Assembly (NCBI GenBank): GCA_964512955.1 | Contig: CAZEKX010000002.1 | Location: 1-64,000, forward strand | DNA length: 64,000 bases | Reading direction: 5' to 3' | DNA from: HGM04593 sp964512955 | GTDB taxonomy: Bacteria > Bacteroidota > Bacteroidia > Bacteroidales > Bacteroidaceae | Shown here: piece by piece, positions 39,001 to 49,400 of the stretch | How the letters are laid out: each line of letters starts with the position of its first letter | How positions within the stretch are numbered: the first letter of the stretch is position 1 | Position numbers and translations under genes: made by a program | Notes under the pieces: model-generated | What the model was told of the DNA's origin: nothing | The model's database searches: none | What the model saw: only the letters and a program-made list of their open reading frames with translations

Positions 39001-39324
39001 AATGCAGGTAATGTAACTGTCGACGAAGTAAACAAATATCTTGTTGCTGCTTGTGGCGAGATAGTTCAAACAGATGCTACCGGTAAAGAGGTAAGTAAAC
39101 GTATCGGTTATCTGATGCGTCCTGTTGCCGGTTCTACCACAACCTATTCAAAAGAGGAGTATGTATTGGATGCGAATGACCAGAAGATGTTGATAACCGA
39201 GGATGGTTACCTCATTAAACAACTTCTCGATGAGTCCGATGAACCATATTATGGTTTTGTGGACAAAGATGGTAACGAAGGCAATCCTGTCAGAGTCGAT
39301 AACAACGGAAACGAAATCGATTAA
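36076..39324 (+). CDS. Large fasciclin-domain lipoprotein
   Basis: 1082 residues from the ATG at 36076; the GTG 51 bases upstream gives only a non-signal extension. The signal ends SFIMSC (lipoprotein). Several fasciclin (FAS1)-like repeats are visible: DMKDVLSRTGSKTLFVADDAAF (first), VMQHLISQEKYDSYLLAMDAE with FIVPDNDYF (middle), and VPLDFAVPFFSTYHYSVYVPTNDAI with GLPTWNDA (late). FAS1 domains mediate adhesion or ligand binding at the cell surface. The length is far above a single FAS1 domain (about 140). It opens the operon and ends 47 bases before SusC. It may play the role of the surface glycan-binding protein of a Sus-like system. Confidence 0.83.
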   Translation: MLKHRLSKFCSTTFVALSLLFTGSFIMSCQDAFDEYSYDDEEPGWLGSSIYAFLQDETDKGGEHTYRNFMAIIDRLDMKDVLSRTGSKTLFVADDAAFERFYAKNRWGVTCFEDLTEVQMKLLLRSSMLDNAYLLDMLSNSSNLTPDGTPAEGACLRRETSSTIVDSVPLFKPADLPQYNKYWDRFRTREDGVRVALDGTKPMMVHFLNDYLRNYQITNEDMQIIFNGRTRKDDEAFIYQDKVLASGIVYEGYSDDTMTVICKNGYVYRLEDVLVAPSNMAEELRSNSETKIFSRILDRFSIPVHDGRTEGGVDEMYNRIYNYGNEPDSVFMLRYLNESTAHTLVGVDNRNLPITTMDASKTYNFLPFDPGWNQFHESGAAAEVDMAAMFVPKDEYMYKFFAPGGSGYSLVERFAPDVEITDDIYSIMPALDSIPNDIIVAFVENLMNNSFVASVPSKFDLIQNDSHEDLGVKPSDVDSCIVANNGVIYILNNVFGPAKYRSVSAPPLILDNMSVMQHLISQEKYDSYLLAMDAEYSFIVPDNDYFVYYDPATLKTDDPTMYTYHYDKKYKGATASSDAKMWYKKSKFKVENNNYVIEEDSVGEGTGISSSIARELLDNLIIIGAIEDSVTKNQYHRTKGYSTIKCVKENGSITFYGGEQLELGRRVDTKESYGQDNGVTYCTYSLDGTNPSGIPTPATKSVYARMKDVANYSEFYKLCSGPAGGWSSFIGKVYPDVTEEDAQLDSIRAYSIFASAESSAEVPLDFAVPFFSTYHYSVYVPTNDAIKELHKKGLPTWNDALAEANAGNIARAATMMRQINNYVRYHFQDNSIFVDKESFSFENAGVKSSYANFETASINFNTGRFLELRVESATNPQTGLETISLRDDAGNTVYVMNEAGKEGITWNVMARDLLLSSSSEQPQNATAISTSSFAAIHQIDKALLSNSYMGYDGNFLRYAADGELVDTMTVANAPVNAGNVTVDEVNKYLVAACGEIVQTDATGKEVSKRIGYLMRPVAGSTTTYSKEEYVLDANDQKMLITEDGYLIKQLLDESDEPYYGFVDKDGNEGNPVRVDNNGNEID

Positions 39325-39371
39325 TTAACAGATGGCGAAACATATAATCATATAGAATAAAGAATATAGCC

Positions 39372-42300
39372 ATGATAAAGATAAAACATTTATTATTACT
39401 TGTACTTTGTTGCAGTTTGGGTACGACATCCCTGTTTGCTCAAAAAAGTGCGAGAATTTCCGGAAATGTGTATAGCGATTCCGAAGGTCCGCTTATGATG
39501 GTAAACGTTACTGAGCGTGACAAGAACGACCGTATTATTGAGGCTGCCATAACCGATATGGAGGGTAACTTCAGTATGGTTGTCAAGAACACAAGTAACC
39601 GTCTCGAAATTTCGTATATCGGTTACAAAACACAAAAAATAGAGATTGGTTCTAGAACCGTATTTAATGTAAAGATGGTTGAAGACAATGTCCTCGAAGA
39701 TGTTGTGGTTGTTGCCAAACAGGTAAGCCGTAACGGTGCTCTCGATATTCTGGACCGTGAGGTTACACAGGCAACGCAGAAATTCTCCATGAGTGATATG
39801 GAGGGCCTCTCTTTTACAACAGTCGATGAGGCTTTGCAGGGACAAATCGCCGGTCTCGATGTTGTGTTCAGTAGTGGTAACCTCGGTTCCGGTACACAGA
39901 TGCGTTTGCGTGGTACTGCCAGCCTTGATATGACCAATGCCGACCCGTTGATCGTTGTTAACGACGTTGAATTTTCTATTCCTGCAGGTGAAACCCTCGA
40001 TAAGGATAACCTTAACGAAGAACAGTTCTCTTCACTTCTTTCGGTGAACCCCGAGGATATTGAATCAATCGAAGTTCTTAAAGATGCAGCATCTTGTGCT
40101 GCGTGGGGTGCCAAGGGTGCGAACGGTGTCATTAAGATTAAGACAAAGCGTGGTAAACGCGGTCCTACACGTGTCAATTTCAGATATACTTTTAAGGATA
40201 GTTGGATGGCCGAGGGCTTGAACTTGTTGAATGGAGACGATTACACAATGTTATTAAAGGAGTCTCACTTCAATCCTACACAAAATCCGGCAAGTGCAGA
40301 TATTCCCGAGTTGAACTATAATGCAGATGAATTGTACGATTGGCAGAATTTCAACGAGAACACCGATTGGGTTGACAAGGTAACACAACATGGTTATCGT
40401 AACGATTTCAGCCTTAATCTTTCCGGTGGTGGTGAAAAGGCTACATTCCGTATATCGGGAACATATGCTAATCAAACCGGTACAAGTATCAAGCAGCAAC
40501 TGGACCAGTATACATCACGTCTGTCTTTGGATTACTACGTTTCAGACCGTATTAAAGTGATGGCTGAATTCTCATTCTCATATTCAGACAACCAGCAGAA
40601 CTATAGTTCATACGGTGACCTATTGGGTATTGCTCAGAATATTATGCCTAATATGAGTGTTTATCATCAGGGGCAGGACGGTATAAATACTTCCGACTAC
40701 TATAAGATGTCGAGTAGTGCCAGTGAAGAACTTAGCGACCAGAAAAATATGAGAAACCCGGTGGCATTGGCTCATCTTGCGAAGAAGAACGAGGAGCATT
40801 ACAGTATCAACCCTCAAATTATGTTGGAGTATAACCTTTTGGGTCTCGAAGATAACGAAACTCAGTTGAAGTATCGTGGTTTGGTCAACATGAATGCATC
40901 GACTCTTTCCAATGCGGCATATTTACCGGCAACACTCTCATTACCTTCAGAAAGTTGGTCATCTAAGAATGTGAATGTTTCAGAACTTTATGATAATAAG
41001 TCTTTGCAATTTACCACGCGTCATAATCTTATCTTCACTCCCTATTTAGGAAACAAAGATCACTACTTGACAATGAGTGGACAGTTTGAAATGTATACTT
41101 ACAATAGTACTTCTCAATCACAGAAGACATACGGCTTACCTAATGGAATAAACAGTACTGTGGCAGGTTCTGAACTTACTGTTGCTTCAACAGGTAAAGG
41201 ACAATCCCGTAATGTAAGTTTCGGATTCCAGGCACACTACTCATATAAATCGAAATATACCCTTGGACTTTCGGTTCGTGGTGATGGTTGTACCAAGTTT
41301 GGTAAAGATAAGAAATGGCTTATATTCCCTTCTATTTCGGGACGTTGGAATATATCCGACGAATCTTGGATGAATTGGGCGAAACCGGTACTCTCCATGT
41401 TGTCAATACGTCCCAGTTATGGTTGGTCGGGTAATGCTCCCAGTGAGGATTACCTCATGTATACAAACTATTCAATGGGTAACGGTTCGTACCTGGGTAT
41501 GACTGCATTTGTACCCGAGGCAATTCGTTTGAGTAATCTTACCGCAACTGATAAACGCGAGTTGAATATCGGTTCCGACTTTGGTTTCTTCAACGACTTT
41601 ATTACCGGTTCATTCAACTATTATAAGAGTACTACATCTAAACAGTTACAATCGGGTTATCCTATACCTGCATCCAGTGGTTACGAAACATTGAAGTACA
41701 AAAATACCGGTTCACTCGAAAATACCGGTTGGGAATTGAATATAAGTACCACAAGAATAAAGGTGTACAAAGATTTCTCTGTTTCGGCATATTTCAATAT
41801 CGGTCAAAACTTCAATGAGATAACATCAATGGAGAAGGCTGTTCTTGACCAACGTAATCCTGAATATACATCTCCCAATGATGGATACTATTTAGGTCGT
41901 ATTCAGGTAGGTAACCCCATCGGTTCTATCTATGGCTTCCGTTATAAAGGTGTTTACCGTTACAGTTATAAAAATTGGGAGAAGGCTTTGAGTGAGGCAG
42001 AGGCAGGACGTAACGGAACATGTCCTATCGTTTATGATGCAGCCGGCAAAGTCGTTTACAATGCCGACGGTACACCAAAGCGTATGGTATTGTTCTATAA
42101 TAATGAAGACGGAACATCGACGTACAAATTCAATGGTGGTGATGCAATTTACGAGGACATTAATCACGATGGACAAATTAACCAGTTAGACTTGGTATAC
42201 CTTGGAAACTCTAACCCTAAAGCGCAAGGTGGTTTTGGTTTTACATTTAATTATAAGAGATTCACTCTTAAAACCAACTTTGCATTCCGTTGGGATGTCG

Positions 42301-42710
42301 ACGTTGTCAACATGGCACGTTTGGGTGTAGAGAGTATGCGTTCAAACAACAACCAAAGTTTTGCAGTGAACTGGCGTTGGCGTAAAGATGGTGATATCAC
42401 ATGGATACCTCGTGCTCTTTACAATGCAGGATACAATACTTTGGGTAGCGACAGATATGTTGAGGACGCTTCATACCTGCGTTTCTCCTATTTGCAGGCT
42501 TCATATAGTTTCGAACCTAAATGGTTGGAGAAGACACTCGGTCTGAAGACTCTTGCACTCTCTGTTTCTGCCGATAACCTTGCACACTGGTCGAAGTATA
42601 CCGGTATCGACCCCGATATCTCAATTAACTCTAGTGAGGGTGTTGCGTATGACAATGCAAGAACACCGCGTTCACGTTCATACACAATATCTCTTAATGT
42701 CGGTTTCTAA
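39372..42710 (+). CDS. SusC-like TonB-dependent outer-membrane transporter 1
   Basis: 1112 residues. A signal peptide (ends SLFAQ) precedes a carboxypeptidase-regulatory-like domain (about 27-105), a TonB plug with the SusC signature (EDIESIEVLKDAASCAAWGAKGAN interrupted here into short form IEVLKDAASCAAWG) and a long barrel ending in VGF. SusC proteins import ligands delivered by a SusD lid. The plug reads SCAAWGAKGANG rather than the usual SAAIYGSRAANG, showing divergence. SusD-like partner follows after 21 bases. No glycosidase lies nearby. Confidence 0.93.
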   Translation: MIKIKHLLLLVLCCSLGTTSLFAQKSARISGNVYSDSEGPLMMVNVTERDKNDRIIEAAITDMEGNFSMVVKNTSNRLEISYIGYKTQKIEIGSRTVFNVKMVEDNVLEDVVVVAKQVSRNGALDILDREVTQATQKFSMSDMEGLSFTTVDEALQGQIAGLDVVFSSGNLGSGTQMRLRGTASLDMTNADPLIVVNDVEFSIPAGETLDKDNLNEEQFSSLLSVNPEDIESIEVLKDAASCAAWGAKGANGVIKIKTKRGKRGPTRVNFRYTFKDSWMAEGLNLLNGDDYTMLLKESHFNPTQNPASADIPELNYNADELYDWQNFNENTDWVDKVTQHGYRNDFSLNLSGGGEKATFRISGTYANQTGTSIKQQLDQYTSRLSLDYYVSDRIKVMAEFSFSYSDNQQNYSSYGDLLGIAQNIMPNMSVYHQGQDGINTSDYYKMSSSASEELSDQKNMRNPVALAHLAKKNEEHYSINPQIMLEYNLLGLEDNETQLKYRGLVNMNASTLSNAAYLPATLSLPSESWSSKNVNVSELYDNKSLQFTTRHNLIFTPYLGNKDHYLTMSGQFEMYTYNSTSQSQKTYGLPNGINSTVAGSELTVASTGKGQSRNVSFGFQAHYSYKSKYTLGLSVRGDGCTKFGKDKKWLIFPSISGRWNISDESWMNWAKPVLSMLSIRPSYGWSGNAPSEDYLMYTNYSMGNGSYLGMTAFVPEAIRLSNLTATDKRELNIGSDFGFFNDFITGSFNYYKSTTSKQLQSGYPIPASSGYETLKYKNTGSLENTGWELNISTTRIKVYKDFSVSAYFNIGQNFNEITSMEKAVLDQRNPEYTSPNDGYYLGRIQVGNPIGSIYGFRYKGVYRYSYKNWEKALSEAEAGRNGTCPIVYDAAGKVVYNADGTPKRMVLFYNNEDGTSTYKFNGGDAIYEDINHDGQINQLDLVYLGNSNPKAQGGFGFTFNYKRFTLKTNFAFRWDVDVVNMARLGVESMRSNNNQSFAVNWRWRKDGDITWIPRALYNAGYNTLGSDRYVEDASYLRFSYLQASYSFEPKWLEKTLGLKTLALSVSADNLAHWSKYTGIDPDISINSSEGVAYDNARTPRSRSYTISLNVGF

Positions 42711-42731
42711 ATAGTATAAAGGAGTTTTATT

Positions 42732-44525
42732 ATGAAAAAGATAAATAATATATTAAAGTCGTTCTTCTTGACAGTACTGGGTTTTGGTACTCTTTTTACT
42801 TCGTGTACCGACTATTTGACTGTTTATCCGACAAATGCCGTTATTCATGAGAGATATTGGCAGACTGCAGATGACGTTAATGGCATGGTTGCCGCAACAT
42901 ATCTGGAATTACTTTCCGATGATGCAATTTCAAGATATATTGTTTGGGGCGAACTACGTGCCGATAACTTGAATATTACCTCTACAACAGCACAAAAACT
43001 CAAATACATTGTAGAGGCTAACCTTATGTCCGACAACGAATATTGTAGTTGGAGTACATTCTATAGGGCCATAAACTATGCAAACTATGTATTGGAATTT
43101 GCTCCGTTGGTGCCCGATAGAGACCCTAACTTTACAGAAGGTGATTTGGATATAATTTTAGGTGAGATGTATGCAATTCGTGCATTGTCGCATTTCTATC
43201 TTGTGCGTACATTCCGCGATATACCTTTGTCGTACAAAGCAAGTTTCAATGATAGCGAGTTGCCCGATTATCCTCAGGTACATCCTTTGGTTGCTCTCGA
43301 CAGTATAATGAACGACCTTAAAAGATCCGAAAAATTGGTTATGCGCTCAGGTGGTTATCCCGATTCAAAATATACCAGTAACTATGGTCGTATAACTCGT
43401 AATGCGGTACGTGCTATGAAAGCCGATGTTGCTCTTTGGCAGGCTGCTTTTGCAACCTATTGCGAAGGTGAAGAACTGCCCGAAGGTGTAGTACCCGGTA
43501 ACAAGGATGATTATTATCGTATATGTATCGAGAATTGCGACTCTGTTATAGATGCAATGAACAGATACGTGGTTACGGAATATGAGGAGTCAAACAGAAG
43601 TACAGAACTTGCCGAGATGGGTCCCGGTACAGAAAACCCCTACTATCTTGAGGTTAATGATGAGGAACCCGATGTTAATAAGACTAGAGCAAGTCGTGCA
43701 TACAACTCAATTTTTGGTTATGGTAACTCTATGTTGGAATCAATCTTTGAGTTGCAGTTCGATGAGGATAAGAATGTAAACGGACAACTCATGTATTTCT
43801 TTGGTCGTCCCGATGCTGCCGGACAGTTGTGTGTTACCCGTGCATTTGTAAGTGAAGGGTCATCGAAATATGGTACAAAACAAGACGACCTGCGCGTATG
43901 CTCATATACCACAGCCGCAAAAATTACGGCAGGCGGTACCACTGCAGGCTCTGACAAAAAAGAGGAGATACGTGTTGCAAAATATGTTGCAGAATCATCA
44001 CCTGCCGCTACCGAAAGAGACGGTGTGATTAAAGGCTCTTTCCGTGAGAGTTCTAAATGTGATGCCAATTGGATATTCTATCGTAAAACCGATGTAATGT
44101 TAATGAAAGCCGAGGCGTTGACTTTGCTCTCTTCTGCTTCAGAGACAGATTTGCAAGCATCCTTTGAACTTGTAAAGGCGGTGAACGACCGTTCTATAAT
44201 AAAGAAGAAAGAGGCGTTGAAACAAGGTAATGCTTATAAAACACCCGAAGGTATGCATGGTTTGGTACTCGATGAGCGTTTGCGCGAATTGTCGTTCGAA
44301 GGAAAACGTTGGTACGACTTGGTTCGTAAGGCTCTAAGAGAGAAAACTACAGCAAACATCCTTTTTGTTGCCGATAAATTGACATCTAACACAGGTGCCG
44401 TAAAGAACAAGTTGTCGTCGATAGATGCTCTTTTCTTCCCTATATCAGAAAGAGAAATAGACATAAATCCGTTGCTTAAACAGAATCCGGCATTTGAAAG
44501 GTCAGAATCTATTCAACAGCAGTAA
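42732..44525 (+). CDS. SusD-like (RagB/SusD) lipoprotein 1
   Basis: 597 residues. Lipoprotein signal ends LFTSC. The SusD fold is shown by the N-terminal TPR region (YWQTADDVNGMVAATYLELL, WSTFYRAINYANYVLE, GEMYAIRALSHFYLVRTF) and the C-terminal LDERLRELSFEGKRWYDLVR and FPISEREIDINPLLKQNP. It caps the SusC-like barrel and binds the substrate. The family also serves peptide import (RagB), so a sugar ligand is not assured. An 93-base gap follows before the second fasciclin gene, with no clear terminator. Confidence 0.93.
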   Translation: MKKINNILKSFFLTVLGFGTLFTSCTDYLTVYPTNAVIHERYWQTADDVNGMVAATYLELLSDDAISRYIVWGELRADNLNITSTTAQKLKYIVEANLMSDNEYCSWSTFYRAINYANYVLEFAPLVPDRDPNFTEGDLDIILGEMYAIRALSHFYLVRTFRDIPLSYKASFNDSELPDYPQVHPLVALDSIMNDLKRSEKLVMRSGGYPDSKYTSNYGRITRNAVRAMKADVALWQAAFATYCEGEELPEGVVPGNKDDYYRICIENCDSVIDAMNRYVVTEYEESNRSTELAEMGPGTENPYYLEVNDEEPDVNKTRASRAYNSIFGYGNSMLESIFELQFDEDKNVNGQLMYFFGRPDAAGQLCVTRAFVSEGSSKYGTKQDDLRVCSYTTAAKITAGGTTAGSDKKEEIRVAKYVAESSPAATERDGVIKGSFRESSKCDANWIFYRKTDVMLMKAEALTLLSSASETDLQASFELVKAVNDRSIIKKKEALKQGNAYKTPEGMHGLVLDERLRELSFEGKRWYDLVRKALREKTTANILFVADKLTSNTGAVKNKLSSIDALFFPISEREIDINPLLKQNPAFERSESIQQQ

Positions 44526-44618
44526 TAGAAGATATTTATAAGTAAGAGTGTAAAAACAGATACTTAGAGATCATTGCTTTTGTAATGGTTATAAAAGTAA
44601 AATAAAACATATTTGAAT

Positions 44619-46403
44619 ATGAATAAGAAGTTTAAACTTAGAATTCTGACAGGAGTGGCATTGGTTGGTGCAATGTTCTTCGCCACATCGTGTAATGATG
44701 ATTGGGATGAACATTACGACGATAAAGGATTATTGAATCCTACTATGACACTCTTAGACGCAATAAAGGCAGAAGATAGTAATCTGCACGATTTCTACGA
44801 AGTAGTTGAGGCTTGTGGTTGTGCCGATTCTCTCTTGAATCAAACACGTGTATATACATTGTGGGCTCCCGTCGATGGAACTTTCAATAAGGATTCATTG
44901 CTTGCTGAAATAGAGAACGATCGTCGCGATTATGTACTCGAGCGTTTTGTAAAAGCACACATGAGTAACTATTTGCATCCTGCAAATGGAACTTTACCCG
45001 AAAATAACAATATCCTTTTGTTGAACAAAAAAGTTATTAATTTCTCAGGTAATAGTGCAAATTATACATTCGACAATGTTCCTTTGTCTACAAACGAGTA
45101 TAACATTCGTTTTAGTAACGGTATTTTGCATAAACTCGAAAAAGCACTTGTATATAAAGTGAATATTTGGGAGTATCTTGCTCAAGATGAACGTATAAGT
45201 CATATGGCAGAATTCCTATATTCTCATAATGTTCGAGAATTTGAACCGGGTTCGGCTATCGTTGGTCCTACTATAAACGGTGAGGTTACCTATCTCGATT
45301 CTGCAAGTGCTTTCGTAAACTCCAATTTCTGGTTCAGTGATAATACTTACGATAAAAGAACCAATGGTTTTGGACAAATTGACGTAGAGGACTCTACATT
45401 CACAATGTTTGCCATTACAAACGAGGTATGGGACGAAATGGTTGAAAAAACTACCGGATATTACAACTTCAGACTTCCTGCCAACATAACTGAAGCGGAG
45501 CAAGAGTACTACGACTCATTGCAATATTTATATGCACGCAAGATGTTGTGTAATAATCTTGTATTTAATAATAATGAGCAGATTTCCAAGAAGGTGCATG
45601 CCGATTCGCTTATGTCTACCTTTAAATATTACGGTAATGCTTATAAAGTTGTACGTCGTAAATTTGCAAAGAACGAACTTATGGATGGTGTCATCGATAG
45701 CAAGGAGTTGTCGAATGGTACTATACATATTAAAGAAAACTATAATTTCTGCAGTTACGATATCTGGCATGATACAATAAAGGTTGAGGCCGAAAATGCC
45801 AATGGTTATACATATCAAAAACTTAACACCATTCCAACCAACAGATATGTCAGCAAACTCGCAAAGAATGAGAATATAGAGGGTACAATCTCCGGTGAAA
45901 CATATTTACAGGTATCTCCTACTTCGGAATATGAGTCACCCGAGGTTATATTTACAATTCCCAATACTTTGTCTGCAACATATAATGTACGTCTTGTATT
46001 TGTTCCCGCAAATATAACAGATAAAAAGATGAACCCCGAGGAAATTAAGTCTACACGTATTTTGGCATCATTGTCCGAGGGAAACAGTGTAACTCCGTTC
46101 TATCAGACCGAAAAGATACATGGATTGGTTATAGACCCTACACGTATTGACAGTGTATATCTCTTCGATGTAAACAAAGATAAGGAGAACGGTTATAACC
46201 CCTCTTTGCGTGAACCGGCAAAAATCAAATTCAACTTCAGTGAGTTTGGTTATACCGACGAAGAGACAACAGTTAAGTTAAGACTGAAGTTTGATGCAGA
46301 TGAAGATTATGAAATGTGGTGGGGACCCGACCCCAACTTGGATCGTACATTCCGTTTGGACTGTATCATTCTTGAACCTGTTGCCGATGATGAGTTAGAA
46401 TGA
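44619..46403 (+). CDS. Fasciclin-domain lipoprotein 2
   Basis: 594 residues from the ATG at 44619 (a TTG two codons earlier is less likely). Signal ends FFATSC. A FAS1-like domain starts early: LLDAIKAEDSNLHDFYEVVEACG, YTLWAPVDGTFNKDSLL, VKAHMSNYLHPANG and ILHKLEKALVYKVNIWEYL. A second divergent FAS1 unit (YSHNVREFEPGSA, TMFAITNEVWDEM) and a C-terminal beta domain follow. It is half the size of the first fasciclin protein and clearly not a recent copy. Its stop overlaps the possible upstream start of the next SusC at 46400. Confidence 0.85.
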   Translation: MNKKFKLRILTGVALVGAMFFATSCNDDWDEHYDDKGLLNPTMTLLDAIKAEDSNLHDFYEVVEACGCADSLLNQTRVYTLWAPVDGTFNKDSLLAEIENDRRDYVLERFVKAHMSNYLHPANGTLPENNNILLLNKKVINFSGNSANYTFDNVPLSTNEYNIRFSNGILHKLEKALVYKVNIWEYLAQDERISHMAEFLYSHNVREFEPGSAIVGPTINGEVTYLDSASAFVNSNFWFSDNTYDKRTNGFGQIDVEDSTFTMFAITNEVWDEMVEKTTGYYNFRLPANITEAEQEYYDSLQYLYARKMLCNNLVFNNNEQISKKVHADSLMSTFKYYGNAYKVVRRKFAKNELMDGVIDSKELSNGTIHIKENYNFCSYDIWHDTIKVEAENANGYTYQKLNTIPTNRYVSKLAKNENIEGTISGETYLQVSPTSEYESPEVIFTIPNTLSATYNVRLVFVPANITDKKMNPEEIKSTRILASLSEGNSVTPFYQTEKIHGLVIDPTRIDSVYLFDVNKDKENGYNPSLREPAKIKFNFSEFGYTDEETTVKLRLKFDADEDYEMWWGPDPNLDRTFRLDCIILEPVADDELE

Positions 46404-46411
46404 TTTTTGTT

Positions 46412-49400
46412 ATGAAGAAAAATAAAATAACTATGTATATGCGACAATTTATGCAATCGATGGTAACATTTGCAATGTTGATGTTACCGGCAATTTCAAC
46501 TACGGCAACCACGTTATGCGGTTATACCTCAAGCGATACTGTTGCAGTTGAAAAAGAGAAAGCAACAGCGGAGACACGTACCATTACCGGTACTGTTTAC
46601 GATGCTGCCACAAACACACCCCTGCCGGGTGTACGTGTGCAAGGAACCGGACATTTACGTGTTACAACAATGACCGATGCCGACGGTAACTATAAACTGA
46701 ACGTACCCAAGTATGTTACACTTCTATCGTTCTCTACTCCCGAGTATGGAATGGTGCAACGTGCTGTTGCCGGTAAGGATGTTATTAATGTGCGTCTTTA
46801 CACCGAAAACTTTACATCTACATATAACGATGATATAAAGGTCATCGCAAGTAATGGTTTCGATGTAGAGGTATCTCCCTCGCTTACAATAGACTCCGAT
46901 ATCCAGAACAAACTTGGTGCCGATATACGTACAATCATGCGTTCGGGAACTCCGGGTATAGGTGCGGCTATGTTTATCCGTGGTATAAACTCTTTGAATG
47001 CCAATACACAACCCCTGGTTGTCGTTGATGGCTTGATACTCGATACACAGGAGAATTCTTCGGCATTGCATCTTGGTGCATATAACAATATCTTGTCGGC
47101 AATAGATATGCAGGATATTGAAAGTGTCGAGGTAATGAAGAACGGTACTGCTATATACGGAACTCGTGCTGCTAATGGTGTAATACTTATCAATACCAAA
47201 CGAGGAAAAAGTATGGCTACACGTATTACAGCCAATATCTACGGTTCTGTAACATTGCAACCGACTCTTCCCGATGTAATGAATGCCGAGCAGTATCGTA
47301 CATACGCCAACGAACTTATAGGTACAATAAAGAATGGTAATAATAGTCAAACGACACAATATCCTTTCTTACAAAGCAATAAGGATTACTATTACTATAA
47401 TCTGTATCATAACAATACCGATTGGGCAAGTTACATATATCGCGAGGCTATAGGACAGAATTATAAAGTTAATGTTGAGGGTGGTGATGATGTTGCCATG
47501 TATAACTTCTCATTAGGTTATAGTGATGCAGAGAGTACTCTCGAGAAGAACTCATTCAACCGTTTGAATATACGATTTAACTCGGATATTGTTTTCTCCG
47601 ATAATCTTAAGACACGTTTCGACATTTCGTATAGTCGTGTTGCACGTGAACTGCTCGATGATGGAATAGGAGCCGATTTTACATCGTACCCGGTCTCTGC
47701 ACCCGGTTTCATCGCTATGGTGAAATCACCATTCCTAAGCCCATACAAGTTCGATATGTATGGTAATCCTACCAGTACATACGATACTTCGGATACATAT
47801 GCTCTTGATGTATATACCGGTTCATCATACAACAACAATTCGTTGTATAACCCCATGACTATTCTGTCTGTCGGTGCCGGTGATAATAAGAATGAACAAG
47901 AGTATACACATTTCGGTATTACAGTTGCACCTGAACTCACTTTGGGTAAATTCAAAATAACCGAGGTATTTAACTATTCATTGCACAGAATGAATGAGAA
48001 GTATTATTTGCCTTATGCAACTCCTAATACTTATCAGCAATTCTATGCCGAAAACCTTGGACGTATCGGTAACTGGATATCTTCGTCGTTTGGTAAAGAG
48101 GCACAAGTTACCAGTGATACACAAGTACGTTGGAACAAGGTTATGGGTGCTCATAGTCTGAATGTCCTACTTGGTTTCCGTTATACCAATTTCAGTTTCG
48201 ACAATAACTTCCTCGAGGCTGCCAATTCCGGTAACGACAAGGCAGTGAACATTAGTGCCGACTACGACTATGTAACAAATACCGGTGATGATAATGTGTG
48301 GGCAAACCTTGCATGGTATGGACATTTGGCATATAACTACAAAACACGTTACTTCATTGAAGCCTCTGCTTCCATGGAGACATCATCGCGCTTTGGTAAG
48401 AATGCCGACGGCGGTATTAAACTAGGTGGTGTAAAATGGGGTATATTCCCATCTGTGCAGGCTGCTTGGTTACTTTCATCGGAGTCTTGGTTTAATGTTA
48501 AACCTATCAACTCTCTTAAATTACGTGCCGGATACGATGTAACAGGTAATGATGCTATAGATTTCTATGCCGCTCGCAGTTATCTTGAAACAGTGAAATA
48601 TCAGGGTGATAAAATGGGTATTCAAATAGGTAATGTAGAAAACGACGGTGTTAAGTGGGAGTCAACATCACGCTTTAATGTAGGTTTGGATGCTGTTCTC
48701 TTTAACGACCGTATAGGTTTCTCTTTCGACTGGTACAAATCGAAGACAACCGATATGCTCGTTCCTAAAGCATACGATTTTGTTGCCGGTATGAATACTT
48801 ATTGGAGTAACAGTGGCGAAATGGAGAACACCGGTTTCGAAGTTGCTTTGACTGCAAAAGTTATTAATACAGCAAACTTCCAATGGGAATTGGGTGCATC
48901 TGTAGGACACTATGAAAACGAGATAACATCTCTTGATGAACAGATAGAGCCCACAAAGGTTTATGGTGCAGAGGTGCTTACACAGGTAGGTTCACCCGTA
49001 GGTGTATTCTATGGTTATAAGACGCAGGGTGTAATTACCTCTTCGGAACAGGCTGCTGAATTGCAGTTGTATCAAAAGGATGCAACAGGTGCAAAAGAGT
49101 ACTTCCAGGCAGGTGATATCCGTTTTGTAGATATCGATCAGACCGACGGTGTTGGTTGTATCAGTGATGCAGACAAAACCATAATCGGTGATCCCAATCC
49201 CGACTTCTATGGTAATATCTTTACGAAGTTTACATATAAGAACTGGCAGTTGAATGTAGGTCTTAACTACTCTGTGGGCAACGATGTATATAACTACTAC
49301 CGTCAGCAACTCGAGAGTGGAAGTAACTTCTTCAACCAAACTACTGCAATGTTGAACCGTTGGTCTTTAGACGGAATGCAAACCTCTACTCCACGTGCCG

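Noticed and set aside
46724..47359. Long minus-strand open frame of 211 codons inside SusC 2
   Set aside because: Lies wholly within a well-supported gene on the other strand, has an improbable Cys/Ile/Tyr-rich composition and no signal or domain.
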